A model generated the notes under the pieces. It was not told where the DNA came from. It saw only the letters and a program-made list of their open reading frames with translations, and made no database searches. DNA of 64,000 nt from Paenarthrobacter aurescens. GTDB lineage: Bacteria; Actinomycetota; Actinomycetes; Actinomycetales; Micrococcaceae. Shown here piece by piece: positions 25,306 through 33,464 of this stretch. Every line of letters begins with the position of its first letter. The stretch's first letter is position 1. The stretch is from assembly GCF_025421775.1 (NCBI RefSeq), contig NZ_JAOEFX010000003.1, positions 434,001 to 498,000 of the forward strand, given 5' to 3'. Position numbers and translations under genes: made by a program.

Positions 25306-26535
25306 TTACTTGGCTTTGCCCAGGAATTCCTGGATCCGGCGGACGCCCTCTGCCAGGTCCTCGTCGCCGAGCGCGTAGCTCAGGCGGACATAGCCGGAGG
25401 GGCCAAAGGCCTCGCCCGGAACCACGGCAACCTCAACCTCGTCGAGGATGAGCGTGGCGAGTTCAGCCGAGGTGGCCGGGCGGACGGGACCGTTGGAGGT
25501 CTCGAATTCCTTACCCAGCAGGCCGCGGACGTCAGCGTAGACGTAGAAGGCGCCGGTCGGCGTCGGGCATTCAACGCCTTCGATCGCATTCAACCCCGCG
25601 ACAATCGCCTTGCGGCGGCGGTCGAAGGCTACCTTCATTTCGTCGACGGCGGTCAGCGGGCCCGTGAGGGCAGCGGCGGCCGCGATCTGCATGATGTTGG
25701 AGACGTTGGACGTCGCGTGGGACTGAAGGTTGGTGGCAGCTTTGATGACGTCTGCCGGGCCGATCATCCAGCCCACGCGCCAACCGGTCATGGCATAGGT
25801 CTTGGCCACGCCGTTGAGGATGACAACTTTGTCGCCCAACTCGGGTGCCGCGGTAGCGATGGAGGTGAACTCAACGCCGTCGTACGTGAGGTGCTCGTAG
25901 ATTTCATCGGTGACGACCCAGAGGCCCTTGGCTGCGGCCCATTTGCCGATCTCGGCAACCTGTTCCGGGCTGTAGACGGCGCCGGTGGGGTTGGAGGGGG
26001 AAACGAACAGCAGGATCTTGGTCTTGTCCGTCACGGCGGCTTCAAGCTGCTCGACCGTCACGAGGTAGCCCTGCTCCGGTCCGGCGAAGACCTCAACTGG
26101 CACGCCACCGGCAAGGCGGATGGCCTCCGGATATGTGGTCCAGAACGGGGTAGGAATGATGACCTCGTCGCCCGGGTCAACCAAGGTAGCGAAGGTGTTG
26201 TACACAGCCTGTTTGCCGCCGTTGGTCACCAGGACCTGGGAAGGGTCAACTTTGTAGCCGGAGTCCCGCAGGGTCTTCTCGGCGATGGCCTTCTTGAGTT
26301 CCGGGAGTCCACCTGCGGGGGAGTAGCGGTGGTACTTCGGCTGGCTCGCGGCTTCAATGGCGGCCTGAACGATGTAATCCGGGGTGGGAAAATCGGGCTC
26401 GCCGGCACCGAAACCAATCACGGGACGACCCGCGGCCTTCAGTGCCTTGGCCTTGGCGTCAACGGCAAGGGTGGCGGACTCGGCGATGGCGGAGATTCGC
26501 TGTGAAATGCGGGCGGTAGTTGTTCCGGCAGACAT
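25306..26535 (-). CDS. aspC: class I pyridoxal-phosphate aminotransferase (aspartate aminotransferase type)
   Basis: This 409-residue enzyme is a fold-type I aminotransferase of the I-gamma aspartate/prephenate group. [13 protein letters not shown] is the substrate-arm motif. The cofactor lysine is K245 in [18 protein letters not shown], with [11 protein letters not shown] and [10 protein letters not shown] lining the PLP site and the C-terminal arginine in [12 protein letters not shown]. It likely interconverts aspartate and oxaloacetate with glutamate/2-oxoglutarate; prephenate activity cannot be excluded. The start ATG at 26535 has only a weak GAAG ribosome-binding site. The gene is transcribed away from tRNA-Trp. 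Confidence 0.9.
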   Translation of the reverse strand: MSAGTTTARISQRISAIAESATLAVDAKAKALKAAGRPVIGFGAGEPDFPTPDYIVQAAIEAASQPKYHRYSPAGGLPELKKAIAEKTLRDSGYKVDPSQVLVTNGGKQAVYNTFATLVDPGDEVIIPTPFWTTYPEAIRLAGGVPVEVFAGPEQGYLVTVEQLEAAVTDKTKILLFVSPSNPTGAVYSPEQVAEIGKWAAAKGLWVVTDEIYEHLTYDGVEFTSIATAAPELGDKVVILNGVAKTYAMTGWRVGWMIGPADVIKAATNLQSHATSNVSNIMQIAAAAALTGPLTAVDEMKVAFDRRRKAIVAGLNAIEGVECPTPTGAFYVYADVRGLLGKEFETSNGPVRPATSAELATLILDEVEVAVVPGEAFGPSGYVRLSYALGDEDLAEGVRRIQEFLGKAK

Positions 26536-26694
26536 CTATGTACCGTTCTTCGCAGGCAGCTCGTGGGCTGGATGATGGGATTCGACGTAAACTACCTTAT
26601 GCTGTTCTGCGGACCTCCCGGGCGCTTGCCGGGCTTTGTGACTGATATTGCTGGTCACAGGCTTTTGCAGCTGGGAGAGCCGGAATCGAGCCGG

Positions 26695-26724
26695 TTCGAC
26701 TATCGAGAAATTCTTGCGTAGACT
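26695..26724 (+). promoter_or_regulatory. candidate promoter of tRNA-Trp
   Basis: TTCGAC (26695-26700) and TAGACT (26719-26724) are separated by 18 bases, about 60 bases upstream of the tRNA. The same TAGACT box occurs before rpsL and tuf. Predicted by eye only. Confidence 0.45.
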
Positions 26725-26787
26725 GGTTCACCGGTGTTGAAAAGCACCACAGGCTGAAGTGCGGCCTGAAACATGGATTCGATCCAT

Positions 26788-26860
26788 AGGGTAGTGGCGC
26801 AATTGGTAGCGCAGCGGTCTCCAAAACCGCAGGTTGCAGGTTCGAGTCCTGTCTGCCCTG
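26788..26860 (+). tRNA. trpT: tRNA-Trp (anticodon CCA)
   Basis: The 73-base sequence folds into a full cloverleaf. The acceptor stem AGGGTAG pairs with CTGCCCT (one G-T pair) followed by discriminator G. The anticodon stem GCGGT/ACCGC encloses the loop with CCA at 26821-26823, and the T arm contains GGTTCGAGTCC. CCA is not encoded. It precedes secE by less than 100 bases, as in many bacteria where tRNA-Trp and secE-nusG are linked. Confidence 0.97.
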
Positions 26861-26867
26861 CGCAAGC

Positions 26868-26891
26868 TGTCCCGGCGGAAACGCCGGGGCA
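26868..26891 (+). other. strong GAAA-tetraloop hairpin between tRNA-Trp and secE
   Basis: Ten-base arms (26868-26877, 26882-26891; one G-T pair) enclose the loop GAAA. It starts seven bases after the tRNA and is not followed by a T tract, so it may mark tRNA 3' processing or partial termination rather than a full stop before secE. Confidence 0.5.
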
Positions 26892-26955
26892 CGCGCAGCA
26901 ACCATGGCTCTGATCAGAGTCGGGTCAACGACTTTGCAAGGTGAGTGAGGACCAG

Positions 26956-27222
26956 GTGACCGAAACAGCTGCCAGCAGCTCGAAGGGCCGTCCCGCCAAG
27001 AAAGCCGATCGTGGCTTCTTCGCCCGTATTGCACTCTTCGTCCGCCAAGTTATTGGTGAACTGAAGAAGGTCGTTGCGCCCACCCGCAAGGAACTGATCA
27101 ATTACACGCTCGTGGTGCTGGTGTTCGTGGCCATCATGATGCTCATCGTCAGCCTGCTGGACATCGCCTTCGGGACGGGAGCCAGCTGGGTATTTGGCGG
27201 GTCAGGCGCTACGGACCGCTAA
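26956..27222 (+). CDS. secE: preprotein translocase subunit SecE
   Basis: This 88-residue subunit clamps SecY in the Sec translocon of the inner membrane. It has a charged N-terminus, the amphipathic segment FVRQVIGELKKVVAPTRKELINYT characteristic of SecE, and one membrane helix (LVVLVFVAIMMLIVSLLDIAF). I prefer the GTG at 26956, since GAGG lies six bases upstream. The in-frame GTG at 26941 would add MSEDQ and has poorer spacing. secE precedes nusG as in most bacteria. Confidence 0.92.
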   Translation: MTETAASSSKGRPAKKADRGFFARIALFVRQVIGELKKVVAPTRKELINYTLVVLVFVAIMMLIVSLLDIAFGTGASWVFGGSGATDR

Positions 27223-27250
27223 GCGGATCTGTCCGCAAACTGTGTGAAAT

Positions 27251-27268
27251 TCCTTGGTAGTTCAAGGA
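27251..27268 (+). other. weak hairpin with T-run between secE and nusG
   Basis: TCCTTG (27251-27256) pairs with CAAGGA (27263-27268) over a six-base loop, followed immediately by TTTT. It could act as a partial attenuator between secE and nusG, but the stem is short. Confidence 0.3.
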
Positions 27269-27336
27269 TTTTGCGGGGTTTGCGGAATTGAGCCATTTAA
27301 ATAGGCATGTTAGGCAATGAGGAAGCAGGAGACCAA

Positions 27337-28209
27337 GTGTCTGAGCAGGAGCTCGAGGTAAACGAGACTGAGCTGGGCGGATCCGCCGAGGACTCAGCCG
27401 ACGCCACGGCAATTGTCGCGGAAGAGTCCGAGGTTGATTCCGCTGCGCCCGAATCTGCCGACGTCGACGCCGACGATTCCGAAGAAGACTTCGAAGCTGA
27501 CGTAGACGGGGAGTCTGACGACGCGTCCGGCGAATCTGCCGACGAAGAAGATGCTTCAGTAGAGTCCGACGGCGACCACCTGGCAGCTGCCGCTGCTGCA
27601 GCGCCGGCCGATCCGGCCGAAGAATTCAAGGCCAAGCTGCGCCGCCAGGAAGGTGACTGGTACGTCATCCACTCCTACGCCGGTTACGAAAACCGTGTGA
27701 AGGCCAACCTCGAGACCCGCATCCAGACTTTGGACATGGAAGATTACATCTTCGAAATCCAGGTCCCCATGGAAGAGGTCGTCGAGATCAAGAATGCGCA
27801 GCGCAAGGTCATCAACCGCGTTCGCATTCCCGGTTACGTCTTGGTCCGCATGGACCTGACCGACGCCTCCTGGGGCGCCGTTCGCCACACTCCCGGCGTC
27901 ACTGGCTTCGTGGGCAACGCCCACAACCCTGTCCCGCTGCGCCTCGACGAGGTCTTCTCCATGCTTGCCCCGGTCTTCGAAGAAGAGCAGGCAGAGCAGG
28001 GCAAGCCGGTCAACAAGCAGAACCAGGCTCCCGTGGCCGTCGACTTCGAGGTCGGCGAGTCGGTCATCGTCAAGGAAGGTCCGTTCGAGACCCTCCCGGC
28101 AACGATCTCCGAGATCAAGCCCGAGTCCCAGACCCTCGTGGTGCTGGTCTCGATCTTCGAGCGCGAAACCCCGGTGACGCTCGCATTCAACCAGGTCACC
28201 AAGATCTAG
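27337..28209 (+). CDS. nusG: transcription termination/antitermination protein NusG
   Basis: This 290-residue factor binds RNA polymerase and couples it with Rho or the ribosome. The NGN domain starts at about residue 105 ([44 protein letters not shown]). The KOW domain follows at about 235 ([19 protein letters not shown]). Before them lies an acidic N-terminal extension of about 100 residues rich in Asp, Glu, Ser and Ala; E. coli NusG has 181 residues. The GTG at 27337 has GGAG five bases upstream, whereas the in-frame ATG at 27307 has no ribosome-binding site. Confidence 0.94.
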   Translation: MSEQELEVNETELGGSAEDSADATAIVAEESEVDSAAPESADVDADDSEEDFEADVDGESDDASGESADEEDASVESDGDHLAAAAAAAPADPAEEFKAKLRRQEGDWYVIHSYAGYENRVKANLETRIQTLDMEDYIFEIQVPMEEVVEIKNAQRKVINRVRIPGYVLVRMDLTDASWGAVRHTPGVTGFVGNAHNPVPLRLDEVFSMLAPVFEEEQAEQGKPVNKQNQAPVAVDFEVGESVIVKEGPFETLPATISEIKPESQTLVVLVSIFERETPVTLAFNQVTKI

Positions 28210-28339
28210 CTGATTCCAAAATTTCGCTCCAGTCCTGCCTGCTTAGCAGTTCGGGAGCGGCCGGCCGCCTCGCCATGGCGGCCAAAAACCTGGGACGCGC
28301 TCCTGCGCCCCAGGAAGATATTGAGAGAAGGACCCTACA
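28210..28339 (+). promoter_or_regulatory. structured leader of rplK-rplA
   Basis: The 130-base gap after nusG contains a hairpin of GGCCGCC/GGCGGCC (28263-28269, 28277-28283) followed by AAAAA. A second, longer hairpin spans 28289-28314 (CCTGGG/CCCAGG outer, GCGC/GCGC inner, loop TCCT), ending 11 bases before the rplK ribosome-binding site. In many bacteria L1 represses rplK-rplA by binding the leader, and this is the candidate site (inference). Confidence 0.5.
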
Positions 28340-28771
28340 TTGGCTCCCAAGAAGAAGGTCACCGGCCTCATCAAGCTGCAGATCCAGGCAGGTGCCGCTA
28401 ACCCGGCTCCGCCGATCGGTCCTGCGCTTGGCCAGCACGGTGTCAACATCATGGAATTCTGCAAGGCGTACAACGCTGCAACGGAATCCCAGCGCGGAAA
28501 CGTTATCCCGGTGGAAATCACGGTCTACGAAGACCGTTCCTTCACCTTCATCACCAAGACCCCGCCGGCTGCAGAGCTCATCAAGAAGGCTGCAGGCGTC
28601 GCCAAGGGTTCGGCTACCCCGCACACCGTCAAGGTTGCCAAGCTGACCCAGGCCCAGGTCGAGGAGATTGCTTCCACCAAGATGGAAGACCTCAACGCCA
28701 ACGACATTAAGGCAGCTGCCCTGATCATCGCAGGCACCGCCCGCTCCATGGGCATCACCGTAGAAGGCTAA
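28340..28771 (+). CDS. rplK: 50S ribosomal protein L11
   Basis: This 143-residue protein belongs to the GTPase-associated centre and is the target region for thiostrepton and for RelA signalling. [35 protein letters not shown] is the highly conserved N-terminal domain, with the proline-rich helix that contacts thiopeptides. [25 protein letters not shown] is the RNA-binding C-terminus. The start is TTG at 28340 with AGAAGGA nine bases upstream. It is followed by rplA after 130 bases that include a GCAA-loop hairpin at 28787-28800. Confidence 0.97.
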
Positions 28772-28901
28772 TTCCAGCTTTCTACCGCCGGGCAACCGGC
28801 ACCTGAAACATTGAAATGTCGCAGGATCCTTGCCGGATCCACGACTGTGGCAGGGCCCAGCGCGGTCCGCAGACCACAACTGCACAAGGAGAAACAGCAG
28901 C

Positions 28902-29609
28902 ATGGCAAAGCGCAGTAAAGCATATGAGGCAGCCGTAGCCAAGATCGAGGCAGACAAGGTCTACGCCCCGATCGAAGCCATCACCCTCGCGAAGGACACC
29001 AACCCTTCCAAGTTCGACGCAACCGTTGAGGTAGCTTTCCGTCTGGGCGTTGACCCGCGTAAGGCTGACCAGATGGTTCGTGGCACCGTCAACCTGCCGC
29101 ACGGCACCGGTAAGACCGCCCGCGTCCTCGTTTTCGCAACCGGCGACAAGGCCGAAGCAGCAATCGCTGCCGGCGCCGACTTCGTTGGTTCCGATGACCT
29201 GATCGAAAAGATCGCAGCCGGCTGGACCGACTTCGACGCCGCAGTGGCAACCCCTGACCTCATGGGCAAGGTTGGCCGCCTCGGTAAGGTCCTCGGCCCG
29301 CGTAACCTCATGCCGAACCCGAAGACCGGTACGGTTACCCCGGATGTCACCAAGGCTGTCAACGACATCAAGGGCGGCAAGATCGACTTCCGCGTCGACA
29401 AGCACTCGAACCTGCACTTCATCATTGGCAAGGTTTCCTTCGACGCCAACAAGCTGGCCGAGAACTACGCAGCTGCACTGGAAGAGGTGCTTCGTTTGAA
29501 GCCGTCCGCTTCCAAGGGCCGCTACATCCAGAAGGCTACCGTTGCCACCACGTTCGGTCCGGGCATCACCGTTGACCCGAACGTCACCAAGGTTCTCACC
29601 GACGCGTAA
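28902..29609 (+). CDS. rplA: 50S ribosomal protein L1
   Basis: This 235-residue protein forms the mobile L1 stalk that helps E-site tRNA leave and is often an autorepressor of rplK-rplA. It has [11 protein letters not shown] at the start, [24 protein letters not shown], and the signature [19 protein letters not shown] at 28902 is preceded by AAGGAG 13 bases upstream; the frame's upstream extension is spurious. A strong terminator follows. Confidence 0.97.
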   Translation: MAKRSKAYEAAVAKIEADKVYAPIEAITLAKDTNPSKFDATVEVAFRLGVDPRKADQMVRGTVNLPHGTGKTARVLVFATGDKAEAAIAAGADFVGSDDLIEKIAAGWTDFDAAVATPDLMGKVGRLGKVLGPRNLMPNPKTGTVTPDVTKAVNDIKGGKIDFRVDKHSNLHFIIGKVSFDANKLAENYAAALEEVLRLKPSASKGRYIQKATVATTFGPGITVDPNVTKVLTDA

Positions 29610-29634
29610 GCTTCGCGAGCACTGGCTCTGATAG

Positions 29635-29669
29635 AAGGACCGTCCGGCTATGCCGGGCGGTCCTTTTTC
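29635..29669 (+). terminator. Rho-independent terminator after rplA
   Basis: A 14-bp stem (29635-29648, 29652-29665; one G-T pair) with loop TAT is followed by a run of T to 29669. This is one of the clearest intrinsic terminators in the window and ends the secE-nusG-rplK-rplA unit. Confidence 0.92.
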
Positions 29670-29718
29670 TTGGCTTGTTCCCTGTTCACCGGCAGTGGTG
29701 CGCCGTAGGCTGTGGTGC

Positions 29719-30828
29719 GTGTCGTCGTCGAACTCTGCCGCCCATGCCGGGTTGTCCGTAGAACGGATCCCGGTGCCGAACAGCCCCGACGCGAGCGGGG
29801 CGCCCGATTTCCGCGCTTTCCATGATTTGGACGTTGCCTACCACCTGGATCTCTGGGGAAACCTGGACCGGTGCTCCACTCTGGCTGAAGCTGTCCTGTT
29901 CTGGCAGGGCAATGAATACGAAGAGCGGCACGTCTTCCTTGCCCGCCTTCATGGAACCGTGGTCGGCAGGGGCACGCTGACATTGCCGCTGAGCGAAAAC
30001 ACGACGACGGCGGGTGTGGACGTCCTGGTGGACGCCGGTTATCGTCGGCGCGGCATTGGGACAAGGATCCTGGCGGTGCTGGAGCAGCTGGCCCGCGAGC
30101 GGGAGCGTGTGTCCTTTGACGCGTTTTGCGCGGAGCCAATGAGGCTGCTCACTCCGGGTGGCGGGTTGTTGGAGGCAAAGTCCGGCACGGGTGGCGTCCC
30201 GCTGGATTCGGCCTCCACCGGCTTCGCCCTCCATCACGGGTATTCCCTGGAACAGGTCGAAACCAATAGCACGCTGGCCCTTCCGGTCGGGGAAGCCCTC
30301 TTGCAGGACCTCGAGGAGCAGGCAAGCAAGCGGGCGGCTGGCTACAGCTTCATCGGGTGGCAGGACCGCTGCCCTGATGAGCTCGTGGACGTGTTCGCCA
30401 AGCTCAAAAGCCTCATGAGTACCGAGGTTCCCATCGCGGGACTGGGCTGGGAAAGCGAGGAATGGGATGCCAACCGCGTCCGTGTTGAGGAATCCACCTG
30501 GCTGGCGGGCGGGGTCGCTTCCACGGCGGCTGTTGCCCGCCACGACGCCACGGCGGAGTTGGCGGCGTACACCATCCTCACCCACCGCGAGGCTACCCCG
30601 GGCATGGTCTACCAGGAGGACACGCTTGTTGCCCCAGGGCACCGGGGGCATGGCCTTGGGATGCTGGTCAAAATAGCCAATCTTCGCCGTATTCAAAAGA
30701 TCTGGCCGGCCGCCACGTCCGTGATGACATGGAACGCCAATGAAAACCGGCATATGCTGGCCATAAATATCGCCTTGGGGTTCAAGCCTTCCGGCTTTGA
30801 CGGCGAATGGCAGAAACGGCTGGAATGA
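29719..30828 (+). CDS. double-GNAT acetyltransferase-like protein (first of a tandem pair)
   Basis: This 369-residue protein has two GNAT-like halves. The N-terminal half contains VDVLVDAGYRRRGIGTRILAVLEQLAR, a good acetyl-CoA loop. The C-terminal half contains DTLVAPGHRGHGLGMLVKIANL and VMTWNANENRHMLAINIALGFKP. The same architecture occurs in actinobacterial Eis-like/MshD-like GNAT proteins. I chose the GTG at 29719; TAGGCT lies seven bases upstream and there is no ribosome-binding site, so it may be leaderless. The longer frame begins inside the terminator. Its stop overlaps the next gene's ATG. Substrate unknown. Confidence 0.8.
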   Translation: MSSSNSAAHAGLSVERIPVPNSPDASGAPDFRAFHDLDVAYHLDLWGNLDRCSTLAEAVLFWQGNEYEERHVFLARLHGTVVGRGTLTLPLSENTTTAGVDVLVDAGYRRRGIGTRILAVLEQLARERERVSFDAFCAEPMRLLTPGGGLLEAKSGTGGVPLDSASTGFALHHGYSLEQVETNSTLALPVGEALLQDLEEQASKRAAGYSFIGWQDRCPDELVDVFAKLKSLMSTEVPIAGLGWESEEWDANRVRVEESTWLAGGVASTAAVARHDATAELAAYTILTHREATPGMVYQEDTLVAPGHRGHGLGMLVKIANLRRIQKIWPAATSVMTWNANENRHMLAINIALGFKPSGFDGEWQKRLE

Positions 30829-31976
30829 CTGTAGACGAGGCGAAGACCGTTCAAGTCGAGCAGCTGTGGGTGCCTGACACCCTGGACAGCCCGGACGCTG
30901 CTGATTTCATGGATGCCGTAGAAGTAGGGCGCCGGGTCCGCATGGAGACCTGGGGGAGCGACGACCTCGCCTACACTCCCTTGGAAAAGTTGCTGGAATT
31001 TTCCGATCCCTATGAGCGCCAGATCATCTTGGTAGCCAAAGTGGACGGGTCGATTGTGGGCACAGTTGATATCGCCTTGCCCTTGGCGGACAACATGGAT
31101 CTGGCAGAGTTCACGCTGGATATCCTGCCCGAGTATCAAAGCAAGGGCGTTGGCCGCCAGCTACTGGAGGCGGCAGAACAACTGGCCCGGGCCGAGGGGC
31201 GCACCATGATCCTCGTCGACACGAACCATCCGGCAACATCGCTGACCGAGGTACCCGAGGACCAGCTCATTCCCGGAAGCGGCGCGGGCTTTGTTCCCGT
31301 CAGCAGCAGGGAAGTGGACTTCGCCAAGCGCGCCGGCTACACCCTTCAGCACATTGAGCAGTTCAGTTCCTGCGCGCTGCCGCTTGATTCCAAGCTCGTT
31401 GGTGACCTGCAGCTCGAGGCCGAGGAAGCCAACGGTGGACGTTACGCCCTGCACCACTGGACTGACCGCTGCCCTGAACCCTGGCTGGAGGCCGTGGCCG
31501 CATTGGAGAACGCCGCCGGTGAGGTTGTCCGTGATGAAGGGGAAGAAGAGGCTGCTGAGGTGCAGGCGAGCGGCATGGTGTTCGATCCCGCTGTTCTTCG
31601 CGATACCGAAGACGCCGCCTTGGCGCAGGGCCGCCGCACCGTGGTCACCGCCGTCGAGCATGTTGAGAGCGGACGGCTGGTTGGCCTGACCACCATCAGT
31701 GTCCTCGCACACCGCCAGGACGTGGTTTTCCAGGACGACACGCTGGTCCTGCAGGAGCACCGGGGCAACAAGCTCGGCCTGCTTATCAAGGTGTCCAACA
31801 TGGAAAGGCTCAGTGAGCAGTTTCCGGACGCCCGGGTCATCTATACGTGGAACGCGCCCGAAAACCGTTACCTCCTCACGGTGAACAAGCAGTTGGGATT
31901 CACGACGGCGGGTGTCACCGGTCTCTGGCAAAAGGAACTTCCAGGCCGGGACAAGGGGACAACGTCATCGGACTGA
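30825..31976 (+). CDS. double-GNAT acetyltransferase-like protein (second of a tandem pair)
   Basis: This 383-residue protein is a paralogue of the preceding gene. The N-terminal GNAT half has FTLDILPEYQSKGVGRQLLEAAEQLAR. The C-terminal half has DTLVLQEHRGNKLGLLIKVSNMERL and IYTWNAPENRYLLTVNKQLGF, closely matching the neighbour's end. The ATG at 30825 overlaps the previous stop by four bases (ATGA). Tandem duplication followed by divergence is likely, and the two may form a heterodimer (inference). Nothing nearby indicates the substrate. Confidence 0.82.
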   Translation: MTVDEAKTVQVEQLWVPDTLDSPDAADFMDAVEVGRRVRMETWGSDDLAYTPLEKLLEFSDPYERQIILVAKVDGSIVGTVDIALPLADNMDLAEFTLDILPEYQSKGVGRQLLEAAEQLARAEGRTMILVDTNHPATSLTEVPEDQLIPGSGAGFVPVSSREVDFAKRAGYTLQHIEQFSSCALPLDSKLVGDLQLEAEEANGGRYALHHWTDRCPEPWLEAVAALENAAGEVVRDEGEEEAAEVQASGMVFDPAVLRDTEDAALAQGRRTVVTAVEHVESGRLVGLTTISVLAHRQDVVFQDDTLVLQEHRGNKLGLLIKVSNMERLSEQFPDARVIYTWNAPENRYLLTVNKQLGFTTAGVTGLWQKELPGRDKGTTSSD

Positions 31977-32276
31977 TCACGGGCCGATTTGGTTTGCCGA
32001 ACACTCTCCCGTAACCTTGAAGTACCAAAGACCGTCGGTTGATGGGAATCCACTCTTTCGAGCACAGCTCAATTCTGCAGCCACGCCCCTGAGACTACAG
32101 TGAATTCCTTGACGAAGGACCCTGAACATAGGGCGGCCGGCGCAGGTGAACGAAGCAAGTCTCCACGGATCAAACCGTGTTGAGCCAAGCCCCGTGCATC
32201 TGCGCGGGGCGTTTTTAGTTTTAGCTCTCGTGAGCGGGGACCCGGAAGACCGGCTTTATTCCCCGGAAGGAGGGTT
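31977..32276 (+). promoter_or_regulatory. rplJ leader with attenuator-like terminator
   Basis: This 300-base gene-free stretch precedes rplJ. It contains a small hairpin CACGG/CCGTG (32164-32168, 32175-32179). A strong one follows (32189-32197 with 32202-32210, loop ATCT) and is followed directly by TTTTT at 32212-32216, some 60 bases before the rplJ ATG. A terminator inside the leader fits attenuation or autoregulation by the L10-L12 complex, known for rplJL leaders. The promoter is not clear. Confidence 0.6.
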
Positions 32277-32879
32277 ATGACAACGCCTAGCAAGATCTCC
32301 GCAGTTGCAGAGATCACCAACGATTTCAAGGAATCGAACGCGGCTGTCCTGACCGAATACCGCGGGCTCACTGTTGCACAGCTCAAGGAACTGCGTGTTG
32401 CGCTCGGCCAGGACACCAAGTTCTCGGTCGTCAAGAACACCCTGAGTGCCATTGCAGCCAAGGAAGCTGGTGTTGAAGCATTCAACGATCAGCTTGCCGG
32501 CCCCACTGCAATCGCCTTCATCAAGGGTGACGCTGTTGCTGCTGCAAAGAGCCTGACGGACTTTGCCAAGGCCAACAAGCAGCTGGTTATCAAGACCGGC
32601 GTCTTCGAAGGCAAGGCATTGGACGCAGCAGGAGTTGCCGCACTGGCAGCCCTCGAGTCCCGCGAGCTGCAGCTTGCACGTGTTGCTGGTGTCCTCAAGG
32701 CTCCCGCATCCGCTGCTGCACGCATCATCGACGCTCTGCGCCTCAAGCTTGAAGAAGAGGGCGGCGCATCTGCACCGGCCGCTGAAGAAGCTCCGGCCGA
32801 AGAAGCTGCTGTTGAGGCTGCTGCTGAAGAGGTTGCGGCTCCGGCCGAAGCCGCTGAAGCTGCAACCGAAGAGAACTAA
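32277..32879 (+). CDS. rplJ: 50S ribosomal protein L10
   Basis: This 200-residue protein anchors L7/L12 dimers at the ribosomal stalk. Conserved features are AVLTEYRGLTVAQLKELR, FSVVKNTL and GPTAIAFIKGDAV. The C-terminal helix that binds L7/L12 is followed by an Ala/Glu-rich tail of about 35 residues that makes it longer than E. coli L10 (165). GGAGGG lies just before the ATG at 32277. It is followed by rplL after 76 bases. Confidence 0.97.
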   Translation: MTTPSKISAVAEITNDFKESNAAVLTEYRGLTVAQLKELRVALGQDTKFSVVKNTLSAIAAKEAGVEAFNDQLAGPTAIAFIKGDAVAAAKSLTDFAKANKQLVIKTGVFEGKALDAAGVAALAALESRELQLARVAGVLKAPASAAARIIDALRLKLEEEGGASAPAAEEAPAEEAAVEAAAEEVAAPAEAAEAATEEN

Positions 32880-32900
32880 GTTCTCCCCCCAATCAAACTC

Positions 32901-32935
32901 TGGTGCACGGAGCGGCCTGGTCCGCATCTGCACCA
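32901..32935 (+). other. hairpin in the rplJ-rplL spacer
   Basis: TGGTGCA (32901-32907) pairs with TGCACCA (32929-32935), with an inner GCGG/CCGC stem (32912-32915, 32922-32925). It sits just upstream of the rplL ribosome-binding site and could help set the higher L7/L12 output or be a processing site. Confidence 0.4.
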
Positions 32936-32955
32936 ACTAATGGAAGGACGCCACC

Positions 32956-33333
32956 ATGGCGAAGCTCAGCAACGAAGAGCTCATTGAAGCTTTCAAGGAA
33001 CTGACCATCATCGAGCTCTCCGAGTTCGTCAAGCTCTTCGAAGAGACCTTCGAAGTTACGGCTGCTGCTGTTGCAGTTGCTGGCCCCGCTGCCGGCGGTG
33101 CTGCTGAAGCTGCTGAAGAGAAGACCGAATTCGACGTCGTTCTCGAAGCTGCTGGCGACAAGAAGATCGCAGTGATCAAGGAAGTTCGCGCCATCACCTC
33201 CCTCGGCCTCAAGGAAGCCAAGGACCTGGTTGACGGTGCACCGAAGGCTGTTCTCGAAGGCGCCACCAAGGAAGCCGCAGAGAAGGCAAAGGCTCAGCTC
33301 GAAGAAGCTGGCGCAACGGTTACCCTCAAGTAA
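32956..33333 (+). CDS. rplL: 50S ribosomal protein L7/L12
   Basis: This 125-residue stalk protein recruits translational GTPases. The N-terminal dimerisation domain ([29 protein letters not shown]), the Ala/Gly hinge, and the globular C-domain ([42 protein letters not shown]) are complete. GGAAGGA lies ten bases before the ATG. It ends the rplJL unit ahead of a strong terminator. Confidence 0.98.
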   Translation: MAKLSNEELIEAFKELTIIELSEFVKLFEETFEVTAAAVAVAGPAAGGAAEAAEEKTEFDVVLEAAGDKKIAVIKEVRAITSLGLKEAKDLVDGAPKAVLEGATKEAAEKAKAQLEEAGATVTLK

Positions 33334-33347
33334 CTCGTCTTGCTTGT

Positions 33348-33391
33348 GGAAGCCCCGCCCCGTTCCGACAAAGGAACCGGGCGGGGCTTCC
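33348..33391 (+). terminator. terminator after rplL
   Basis: Arms of 19 bases (33348-33366, 33373-33391) pair with one mismatch around a six-base loop, 15 bases past the rplL stop. It also lies downstream of the convergent ybaK-like gene, so it may work for both strands. Confidence 0.82.
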
Positions 33392-33464
33392 TGCGTTTAA
33401 CGGCACCCCCAAGTAGGTAGCAGTTGAGCGCGTATTGAGGGCTCAAAACGCGCTCAGCTGCTGC

